This document shows positions 1-3,811 of a DNA stretch of 8,401 nucleotides, piece after piece. The DNA is from JAZSQZ01 sp045538175 (lineage in GTDB: Bacteria > Bacillota > Clostridia > Christensenellales > UBA1242). Position numbers and translations under genes: made by a program. The first letter of the stretch is position 1. Each line of letters opens with the position of its first letter. The notes beneath the pieces were generated by a model, which was not told where the DNA came from, did not search any database, and saw only the letters and a list, made by a program, of their open reading frames with translations. The DNA is taken from the NCBI GenBank assembly GCA_045538175.1, contig JAZSQZ010000002.1, forward strand, positions 1 through 8,401. The letters run 5' to 3'.

Positions 1-135
1 AAAAACTGGTGGAAAACCTCTCTTGATTTGTAAGCGCCAGCATTGTTTTTCCTTAATAATGTCAAAACAGTTGGTGAACTTACTTATAACGGCTTCTATT
101 TCGTTTGGTCTAATGGATTTAGAATAACCTAGCAT
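1..135 (-). CDS. Partial CDS, probable ninth array gene (first 45 codons)
   Basis: This gene runs off the left edge. ATG 135 lies inside the last codons of DF8 (seven-base overlap), with AAGGA at 142-146 six bases upstream, the same arrangement as the other internal starts of the operon. The 45 codons have no stop and read MLGYSKSIRPNEIEAVISKF, continuing to a strand-like CWRLQIKRG (32-40) and FPPVF at the edge. The order N-terminal helix then amphipathic strand matches the array, so it is probably another member. The C-terminal helix and DF motif, which would settle this, are outside the window. Function unknown. Confidence 0.6.
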   Translation of the reverse strand, partial: MLGYSKSIRPNEIEAVISKFTNCFDIIKEKQCWRLQIKRGFPPVF

Positions 136-581
136 TGGAAGTCCTTTTCAATTAATTGTTTTCGTTTTTCAATTTTATCTTTTTTGTTCGCAACAAGTAA
201 TTCTTTTAAATGTTCTGCCCAGCCATAAATTTTCTGTTTTATTTCTTCTTCAGTCATTCTATCTACTTCAGAACATCTATAAGTTTCACCTTCAGATTTT
301 TCTAATGACCATTCCCATTCATCACTTAATTGTTCTCCAAGTTCCCATACTTTTTCTTCATCTGTGAACTTGTTTACAAATATCCATTTAGTCGGACAAT
401 GGATAAAGTAAATTTCCTGGGTATCTACAAACCATCTTACGCAAGCAACCTTTTCCAGTCGGAAATATACATCACACCAACCGACTTTCGAGTCACATTC
501 ATAAGTACAATGTAGTTTTTCTTCCCTAAATTGTTCACAGACCTTTCTAACACAATCTTCGTATTCGTCTTTCCATTTCAT
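129..581 (-). CDS. DF8: cysteine- and tryptophan-rich DF-motif small protein (150 aa)
   Basis: ATG 581 overlaps the DF7 stop (ATGA), with TGGA at 588-591 six bases upstream. Function not recognised. The protein has nine cysteines, seven of them in residues 10-62, with spacings such as C25-x3-C29-x6-C36 that could bind a metal but match no finger I know, and several tryptophans. An N-terminal helix (5-22) is followed by strands CDVYFRLEKVACVRWF (36-51) and EIYFIHCPTKWIFV. An acidic helix and loop region leads to a long C-terminal helix (about 109-140, KQKIYGWAEHLKELL then KKDKIEKRK) and LIEKDF (143-148) with the tail QC. It ends in TAG, used as a true stop, since a further gene starts inside this end. 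The motif codons AAG-GAC hold the AAGGA SD of that next gene. Confidence 0.8.
   Translation of the reverse strand: MKWKDEYEDCVRKVCEQFREEKLHCTYECDSKVGWCDVYFRLEKVACVRWFVDTQEIYFIHCPTKWIFVNKFTDEEKVWELGEQLSDEWEWSLEKSEGETYRCSEVDRMTEEEIKQKIYGWAEHLKELLVANKKDKIEKRKQLIEKDFQC
142..146 (-). promoter_or_regulatory. Ribosome-binding site of the partial ninth gene inside the DF8 KDF codons
   Basis: AAGGA lies six bases before ATG 135 and is formed by the AAG-GAC codons of the DF8 motif. It is the main evidence that the short open frame at the left edge is a real gene start. Confidence 0.6.
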
Positions 582-1123
582 ACAAAGTCCATTGTTGCTT
601 CCATCTTCTTAATTCTAGCACCTGCTAACTTATACTGCATTTCAAGTTTGTTCAACTGTTCCAAGAACTTTTTGAATTTCGTATAAGTTGTATTGTCATT
701 GAAGATGTACTCTGTTTTAAGAATTTTCTCGTCTTCAACACCACACAAGAACCTTAATTGAAGTTCTTTAACAGCTTCAAATTTGTGGTTTCCATCGCAT
801 TTATCAAAAGTCGCAGTACCAAGTTTTAATTGCTTGTCACGAGTTTTAATATCTACTTTCTTTTCACAGTCAGTAGTTTCATAAGCACGGCAGTTGAAAC
901 CTGCAGTTTTAAGTTCATTAATCATACCATCAATTTCTTTGGTATAATCCTTTTTCTTTGTGACCTCAGTTACTTCATCGTCTTCATCATCTATTACATA
1001 ATGGCGAAAGTAATTGTGACGTATCCAATCTTCATAAAATGGGTCTTGTAACATTCTTTGTCTTCGTTCCCAATCAGTATTCTCAATCCATCTACGGAAC
1101 ACCGGATCATATTCATCAAACAT
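578..1123 (-). CDS. DF7: DF-motif small protein with extra N-terminal domain (181 aa)
   Basis: ATG 1147 is possible, but ATG 1123 has a strong AAGGAG nine bases upstream and is preferred; 1147 has no SD. Function not recognised. Residues 1-57 are extra relative to the siblings. Two similar stretches, DPVFRRWIENTD (6-17) and DPFYEDWIRHNYF (27-39), form a possible internal repeat, followed by an acidic linker (DDEDDE, 45-50). Residues 62-181 align with DF6: helix, GFNC turn (75-78), DIKTRDKQLKLGTATF (91-106), a charged strand region, and the helix KFKKFLEQLNKLEMQYK (149-165). It ends MEATMDF (174-180) followed by one Val, the shortest tail. Its stop overlaps the DF8 start by four bases (ATGA), and the motif codons ATG-GAC supply TGGA as a weak SD. 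This is a domain-fusion member of the family. Confidence 0.8.
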   Translation of the reverse strand: MFDEYDPVFRRWIENTDWERRQRMLQDPFYEDWIRHNYFRHYVIDDEDDEVTEVTKKKDYTKEIDGMINELKTAGFNCRAYETTDCEKKVDIKTRDKQLKLGTATFDKCDGNHKFEAVKELQLRFLCGVEDEKILKTEYIFNDNTTYTKFKKFLEQLNKLEMQYKLAGARIKKMEATMDFV

Positions 1124-1538
1124 TGGAAAAATCTCCTTCAAAAGCATTCGTTCGTTGTTTAATATATGCTTGTTTCAAAGCAAGTTCTAATTTTTTAACT
1201 TGTTCCAACAATTTTCTAAATGATGTTACATAAGTTTTTGTAACAACATTCACACTGGTCTTAACAACCACATTCTTCACTACACTATAATCTTGTGTAA
1301 TTTGAACATCTTCAAATGTTTCATATCTATATACTCTATATACAGGAGAAGTAAGTGGTTTTTTTACCAGTCCTAAACAAAATTGCTTATCTCTTGAAAA
1401 GATGTATAAGTTCCTTGTTTCTCGCATACAAGGAAAACCACAATCTTCGGTCATCTTTTTGTATTCTTGTAACTTGTCTCCATCTTCAACAGCTTTAAAT
1501 GTGGCAGTATTTAGTTTATATTCACACTTAAATCCCAT
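1116..1538 (-). CDS. DF6: DF-motif small protein (140 aa), sister of DF7
   Basis: The frame opens upstream at a TTG (1565), but ATG 1538 has AGGA at 1548-1551, nine bases away, and gives the short overlap usual in this operon. Function not recognised. After a strand-like start (KCEYKLNTATF, 4-14), residues 23-60 read as helix, the turn CGFPC, then LYIFSRDKQFCLGLVKK. This block matches DF7 residues 64-104 (GFNC, then DIKTRDKQLKLG). The middle is rich in Val/Thr strands (88-105). The C-terminal helix SFRKLLEQVKKLELALK (106-122) is clearly related to KFKKFLEQLNKLEMQYK in DF7. It ends AFEGDF (132-137) with the tail SNV. The motif codons GGA-GAT lie in AAGGAG (1133-1138), the SD of DF7. DF6 and DF7 look like a tandem duplication. 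Confidence 0.8.
   Translation of the reverse strand: MGFKCEYKLNTATFKAVEDGDKLQEYKKMTEDCGFPCMRETRNLYIFSRDKQFCLGLVKKPLTSPVYRVYRYETFEDVQITQDYSVVKNVVVKTSVNVVTKTYVTSFRKLLEQVKKLELALKQAYIKQRTNAFEGDFSNV
1133..1138 (-). promoter_or_regulatory. Ribosome-binding site of DF7 inside the DF6 GDF codons
   Basis: AAGGAG, the strongest SD in the array, lies nine bases before ATG 1123 and decides this start over ATG 1147, which has no SD. It is formed from the Glu-Gly-Asp codons of DF6. Confidence 0.7.
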
Positions 1539-1968
1539 CTTTCGGCTTCCTAAATTCTCTATCAAGAATTTTTAGTTTGTTTTGAATTGTAAGTTCCTTT
1601 TGTTTCTTTTCAAGACCCATTACAATTTCAACTTGTTTTGCATAAAATTTTTCAATCATTTCATCAGTGATTTCTTCCAAATGGGTAACAGAAAGCTGAC
1701 TAATCAAATACTTTGTCTTGATAGTAACTATTGTATTTCCCCACGCAGTTTCATAGTGCATTTCACCCCATGAAACATCAACTTTAATATCACTCTGGTA
1801 AACGAACTGTGAAACACAATAATCCTTTATCATATAAGAGAACATTCTTCGTATTCCCATCCCACGCCAACCACTTAACTGTATCTCAGGAAACTTTTTA
1901 ATTATTCGTTCATTTCGGTCAATGAACTCCTTAAACAAATGGAAGTTATTTCTAAAATCAATTTCCAT
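1528..1968 (-). CDS. DF5: DF-motif small protein (146 aa), EF variant
   Basis: An in-frame TTG at 1974 is possible, but ATG 1968 has AAGGA eight bases upstream and is preferred. Function not recognised. Two N-terminal helices (about 6-25 and 41-50) carry several Phe and Arg residues. They are followed by strands QFVYQSDIKVDVSW (54-67), HYETAWGNTIVTIKTKY (71-87) and a long charged helix (about 98-133, EMIEKFYAKQVEIVMGLEKKQKEL). It ends ILDREF (134-139) with the longest basic tail of the set, RKPKDGI. Here the motif reads EF, not DF, and the SD for the next gene lies just after it (AGG-AAG, encoding RK) rather than on it. That separates the protein motif from the ribosome-binding function. It overlaps DF4 by 11 bases and DF6 by 11 bases. 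Confidence 0.78.
   Translation of the reverse strand: MEIDFRNNFHLFKEFIDRNERIIKKFPEIQLSGWRGMGIRRMFSYMIKDYCVSQFVYQSDIKVDVSWGEMHYETAWGNTIVTIKTKYLISQLSVTHLEEITDEMIEKFYAKQVEIVMGLEKKQKELTIQNKLKILDREFRKPKDGI
1548..1551 (-). promoter_or_regulatory. Ribosome-binding site of DF6, just after the DF5 EF codons
   Basis: AGGA (within TTTAGGAAG) lies nine bases before ATG 1538 and decides that start over the upstream TTG 1565. It falls on the Arg-Lys codons that follow the motif. Confidence 0.6.
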
Positions 1969-2269
1969 ATTCAAAATCCTTGTTCATCAGTTTAATTTTT
2001 TCCTGGTTAATAATTTTCTTCACAGTTTGCTGTAACTTTGCTTCGTCTAGCTCGCCATCTTTTAAAAAATGGTCTGGTGGATAACCACAAATTGCAACTG
2101 AACGATTGTCTTTAAGTCTGTAAAAAAGCAACTGGTAACAAATACTAACAAAGTAAATATCTAATGAAGAATACAGCAACCTTATATCATAAGGCTGTTG
2201 TTCAAATCCCAAACTGGTTAGAACAGAAATTACTTTTTTGTTGAATTTTTCTTTTTCTTCTTGGGTCAT
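1958..2269 (-). CDS. DF4: DF-motif small protein (103 aa), shortest member
   Basis: ATG 2269 overlaps the DF3 stop by one base. Function not recognised. It is the minimal form of the family: a basic/acidic N-terminal helix ending in the turn LGF (about 4-22), a compact beta core, LDIYFVSICYQLLFYRLKD (36-54), a short loop with the strand SVAICGYPP, and a C-terminal helix (74-95, KLQQTVKKIINQEKIK) ending in LMNKDF (94-99) with the tail EYGN. Compared with DF1 or DF5 it lacks the middle strands, which makes it useful for defining the common core. The codons AAG-GAT-TTT of the KDF motif contain the AAGGA (1977-1981) that serves DF5, and the two genes overlap by 11 bases when the DF5 ATG is used. 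Confidence 0.78.
   Translation of the reverse strand: MTQEEKEKFNKKVISVLTSLGFEQQPYDIRLLYSSLDIYFVSICYQLLFYRLKDNRSVAICGYPPDHFLKDGELDEAKLQQTVKKIINQEKIKLMNKDFEYGN
1977..1981 (-). promoter_or_regulatory. Ribosome-binding site of DF5 inside the DF4 KDF codons
   Basis: AAGGA lies eight bases before ATG 1968. It is formed by the AAG-GAT codons of the DF4 C-terminal motif, and it decides ATG 1968 over the TTG at 1974. Confidence 0.65.
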
Positions 2270-2676
2270 TATTGTTCAAACTCCACATCAACCATAATTT
2301 TCTTTTTCTTTGCTTCAGCAGTCTTCAACCACAGCACAATTAGTCTAACCCATTCTGCTGCTTGTTTGACCTTTTCCTGTGGAAATTCTTTTCTGAACTT
2401 CGTTTCAATTTGGATTTCAGGAATTGCTTTGGATTTGGTGAACTTGTATTTAACATTCATCAATACACGAGTATCAATGCACCATTTTCGGTATATACGA
2501 ACTACTTTACCGTGTTCCCAATCATTACGATATTGCAAACTGCCAATCTGGTATTCACCACAATATAAAACAATTTCTCTGTAAGTATCGTCATTTACTG
2601 TAGTAACGGTGTCCTGAATAGTGGCACCGGTCCTACGGAATAATTCAAGTTCTTCTTCTGGTACATCATAAATCAT
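2269..2676 (-). CDS. DF3: DF-motif small protein (135 aa), first gene of the overlapped operon
   Basis: ATG 2676 is the only ATG near the 5' end. The leader of about 24 bases is purine-rich (AAAGAGAAAAAT), giving a weak SD. Function not recognised. An acidic N-terminal helix (about 5-16) is followed by a beta core, REIVLYCGEYQIGSLQYR (33-50), closely like the IGS hairpin of DF1, and more strands (VVRIYRKW, VLMNVKYKF, PEIQIETKF). The C-terminal helix (about 101-126) is unusually hydrophobic (EWVRLIVLWLK) before a Lys run, and could be a membrane-contact or oligomer helix. It ends with VDVEF (129-133) and the tail EQ. The codons GTG-GAG-TTT hold a GGAG at 2281-2284, eleven bases before the next ATG, and the stop overlaps that ATG (TAATG), so DF4 is probably translationally coupled. 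Confidence 0.8.
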   Translation of the reverse strand: MIYDVPEEELELFRRTGATIQDTVTTVNDDTYREIVLYCGEYQIGSLQYRNDWEHGKVVRIYRKWCIDTRVLMNVKYKFTKSKAIPEIQIETKFRKEFPQEKVKQAAEWVRLIVLWLKTAEAKKKKIMVDVEFEQ

Positions 2677-2706
2677 TTTATTTTTCTCTTTTTGTTGCTT
2701 ACAAGC

Positions 2707-2735
2707 AATATAAAAAAAACCACTGACACAGTCAA
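2707..2735 (-). promoter_or_regulatory. Promoter of the DF3-DF9 operon, overlapping a terminator hairpin
   Basis: TTGACT (2730-2735) and TATATT (2707-2712) are 17 bases apart, as in the other two copies. The start should be near 2700, inside a small inverted repeat, GCTTGTAAGC (2697-2706), giving a ~24-base leader. A run of seven T fills the spacer next to the -10. This promoter would serve six or more overlapping genes. Confidence 0.74.
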
Positions 2736-2740
2736 TGGTT
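2712..2740 (-). terminator. Terminator after DF2 (shared with the DF3 promoter)
   Basis: The transcript can form a 9-pair stem, AACCATTGA (2732-2740) with TCAGTGGTT (2718-2726), including one G-U pair, around a 5-base loop. An eight-T run follows. It lies 28 bases after the DF2 stop. The -35 box of the next promoter is in the left arm and loop. An ACTGCC remnant (2745-2750) before the stem matches the stem arm of the first copy, suggesting shared ancestry. Confidence 0.72.
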
Positions 2741-2756
2741 TTATGGCAGTTTTTAT

Positions 2757-2772
2757 GTAAATTTATGTTTAC
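2757..2772. repeat. Palindrome copy 3, GTAAACATAAATTTAC
   Basis: A 16-base inverted repeat, GTAAA/TTTAC around six bases, that includes the TAA stop of DF2 (2769-2771). Together the three copies read GTAAACAWWWWTTTAC. Unlike copies 1 and 2, the terminator stem begins 16 bases further on. Confidence 0.7.
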
Positions 2773-3161
2773 ACAGTTGGGTCTTCATCGCAAAAATCCC
2801 AACTAAGCTCCGTTTCTTTTATTTTACATTTCAATTCTTTTAGATATTGAACCTGCTCATTTAAAAATCGTTTAAGTTTATGGGATTTGCTAAATTCACG
2901 GTCTTTGCCAGAAAGCATATCGTAAGTTTCAAAATCCAGCACATAACCATCTATTGAATTGATAGGACAAATTGGGTAAACATTCACATTTCCTGCCGGA
3001 CGCTCGCCAGCTCCCCAACCAGTGATATGTTTATGAAAAATTACAAAAGGATAATACTTACCATAAGTATTAGCCAACTGTACTTCCAAATAATCAGCCG
3101 TATCTTTATTGATGGTGAGGCCAGTTTCAGTCAAAACATTTCTAAATTCTTCTTCAGTCAT
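2769..3161 (-). CDS. DF2: DF-motif small protein (130 aa), predicted leaderless start
   Basis: The open frame reaches a TTG at 3197, but that TTG is the first three bases of the -35 box, so it cannot be on the mRNA made from the promoter here. The first ATG, at 3161, starts MTEEEFRNVL, the same kind of N-terminal helix as its neighbours, and lies seven bases beyond the -10 box. The transcript would therefore begin at or next to the ATG, and no SD is present. The protein has a helix (3-12), a Gly turn, strands around YLEVQL and YYPFVIF (24-42), a Gly/Pro loop (48-58), then VYPICPI and a DGYVLDFETY strand. A Lys/Leu/Glu helix (about 92-116) ends in LSWDF (119-123) and an acidic tail, CDEDPTV. 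Function not recognised. It has its own promoter and is followed by a terminator. Confidence 0.75.
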   Translation of the reverse strand: MTEEEFRNVLTETGLTINKDTADYLEVQLANTYGKYYPFVIFHKHITGWGAGERPAGNVNVYPICPINSIDGYVLDFETYDMLSGKDREFSKSHKLKRFLNEQVQYLKELKCKIKETELSWDFCDEDPTV

Positions 3162-3168
3162 AAAGAAC

Positions 3169-3197
3169 AATATACAAACAAAAATGCCAGTTGTCAA
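3169..3197 (-). promoter_or_regulatory. Promoter of DF2 (leaderless), overlapping a terminator hairpin
   Basis: TTGACA (3192-3197) and TATATT (3169-3174) are 17 bases apart. The expected transcription start falls at about 3162-3161, on the ATG of DF2, so the mRNA should have no or almost no leader. The -35 box spans the loop and stem of the preceding hairpin. Confidence 0.75.
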
Positions 3198-3208
3198 TAA
3201 CTGGTATT
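3176..3208 (-). terminator. Terminator after DF1 (shared with the DF2 promoter)
   Basis: A core stem CCAGTT/AACTGG (3199-3204 with 3187-3192) extends to ten pairs with one G-U, over 3183-3208. The loop is six bases. The stem's outer arm runs into TTTTTG and TTT, a shorter, interrupted T-run than the other two, so termination may be partial. It follows the DF1 stop by 16 bases. Confidence 0.65.
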
Positions 3209-3224
3209 GTAAATTTTTGTTTAC
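3209..3224. repeat. Palindrome copy 2, GTAAACAAAAATTTAC
   Basis: This 16-base copy has the same arms and spacing as copy 1 and lies directly against the DF1 stop codon (3225-3227). On the minus strand it differs from the other copies only in the four central A/T positions. It directly adjoins the terminator stem, as in copy 1. Confidence 0.7.
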
Positions 3225-3725
3225 TTAAATATGTCGGAAATCCTTTTCCAAATCTTGTAGTTTTTCTTCCATTTTGTAAAGAGTCTTTGCATTTAAAAGT
3301 CGCTTTAGTGCATTTTCAAAAAATGCTATAATAGAATCTTCAGTTTCGTTTTCAATGTCCTTTGTGTAAATGGTAGCTGTCCTTGAATGTTCTTCAGAAA
3401 TGTAATCAATATTACCACCATCTTCGGGAGACCAAATATCACCTTCCTTGTGGTCGGATTTTCTTATGTTTTTACCATTCCAAAAACTCGGTTCATTGTG
3501 AGTTCCACGATAGCAAATTCTTGTGTACATAGTGGCAAGATAAATGTCATACCTAAGTTTAGGTTTGTCCTGACACAAGTTGTATCCTACAAAGCGAACT
3601 GAACCAATTTTGATATAACCATACAAAATATCAAACCAACCTATATCCCAGTTAAAATTGGTATCTAGGTTGTGCTGCTTTGCGAAAGCCTTCAACTTCT
3701 TTTCAAATCGTTTGGTCATTTTCAT
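3225..3725 (-). CDS. DF1: first member of the C-terminal DF-motif small-protein array (166 aa)
   Basis: Function not recognised. Start: ATG 3725 has SD GAGAGG at 3732-3737, six bases away; a second ATG two codons later fits the SD less well. The layout matches the rest of the array. There is an N-terminal basic helix (residues ~5-18) and a beta core including FDILYGYIKIGSVRF (31-45), whose IGS turn recurs in DF3 and has LG counterparts in DF6 and DF7. A beta-rich middle with TYR/CYR strands follows, then an acidic segment. A long charged helix (about 128-160, rich in Lys, Leu and Glu) leads into LEKDF (159-163) and the tail RHI. It has its own promoter and a terminator on each side, so it is predicted to be monocistronic. 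The motif codons AAG-GAT-TTC look like an SD but have no downstream coupled gene, so the protein motif itself is probably what is conserved. Confidence 0.8.
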   Translation of the reverse strand: MKMTKRFEKKLKAFAKQHNLDTNFNWDIGWFDILYGYIKIGSVRFVGYNLCQDKPKLRYDIYLATMYTRICYRGTHNEPSFWNGKNIRKSDHKEGDIWSPEDGGNIDYISEEHSRTATIYTKDIENETEDSIIAFFENALKRLLNAKTLYKMEEKLQDLEKDFRHI

Positions 3726-3756
3726 ATTAGACCTCTCTTGTTGTTTTCTAAGTTTA

Positions 3757-3785
3757 AATATAGAAAAAACTGCCCATTATGTCAA
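3757..3785 (-). promoter_or_regulatory. Promoter of DF1 (sigma70-like, overlapping a terminator hairpin)
   Basis: The -35 box TTGACA (3780-3785) and -10 box TATATT (3757-3762) are exactly 17 bases apart. The predicted transcript starts near 3750, giving a ~25-base leader with the GAGAGG ribosome-binding site of DF1. The -35 lies in the loop of the hairpin that ends the structural operon, and the T-run of that terminator fills the spacer. Host-type sigma70 recognition is inferred from the consensus match. Confidence 0.75.
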
Positions 3786-3795
3786 TAGGCAGTTT
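3764..3795 (-). terminator. Terminator after the gp14-like gene (shared with the DF1 promoter)
   Basis: The transcript can fold an 8-base-pair stem, AAACTGCC (3788-3795 on the minus strand) with GGCAGTTT (3767-3774), around a 13-base loop, followed by a run of six T. It lies 13 bases after the stop of the structural operon. This has the form of a factor-independent terminator. The loop contains the -35 box of the next promoter. Confidence 0.72.
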
Positions 3796-3811
3796 GTAAA
3801 ATATTGTTTAC
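3796..3811. repeat. Palindrome copy 1, GTAAACAATATTTTAC
   Basis: A 16-base inverted repeat with 5-base arms (GTAAA/TTTAC) around six A/T-rich bases. On the minus strand it includes the TAA stop codon of the gp14-like gene and directly precedes the terminator stem. Two near-identical copies occupy the same place relative to the next two terminator/promoter elements. It could be a protein-binding operator or an RNA/DNA processing site; neither is shown. Confidence 0.7.

Noticed and set aside
129..131. TAG reassigned to an amino acid, as in some gut phages
   Set aside because: Read-through would add only about a dozen codons before another stop, and the ninth gene starts exactly at this end with a good SD. 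TAG behaves as a normal stop here.
330..515. Plus-strand open frames across the window (for example 330-515, 830-1051, 1039-1233, 2261-2584, 3658-4086, 4548-4829, 6065-6370, 7874-8065)
   Set aside because: They are antisense to well-supported minus-strand genes, have low-complexity Phe/Ile/Ser-rich translations, and lack consistent ribosome-binding sites or operon spacing.
129..581. Zinc-finger identity for DF8
   Set aside because: The cysteine spacing does not match a finger family I know, and no paired CxxC knuckles are present.
1124..1147. Longer DF7 start at ATG 1147
   Set aside because: It has no SD, while ATG 1123 has AAGGAG nine bases upstream and the short overlap typical of this operon.
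3162..3197. Extended DF2 start at TTG 3197
   Set aside because: This TTG is inside the -35 box and terminator hairpin, so it is not on the DF2 transcript. The extra residues are hydrophobic and absent from siblings.
129..3725. DF tail as a sliding-clamp-binding peptide like the C-terminus of T4-type DNA polymerase, or as an SSB-type tail
   Set aside because: Those motifs end at or next to the last residue with a more hydrophobic or acidic pattern. Here 1 to 9 residues follow and the preceding residues are mostly charged. Kept only as a remote idea.
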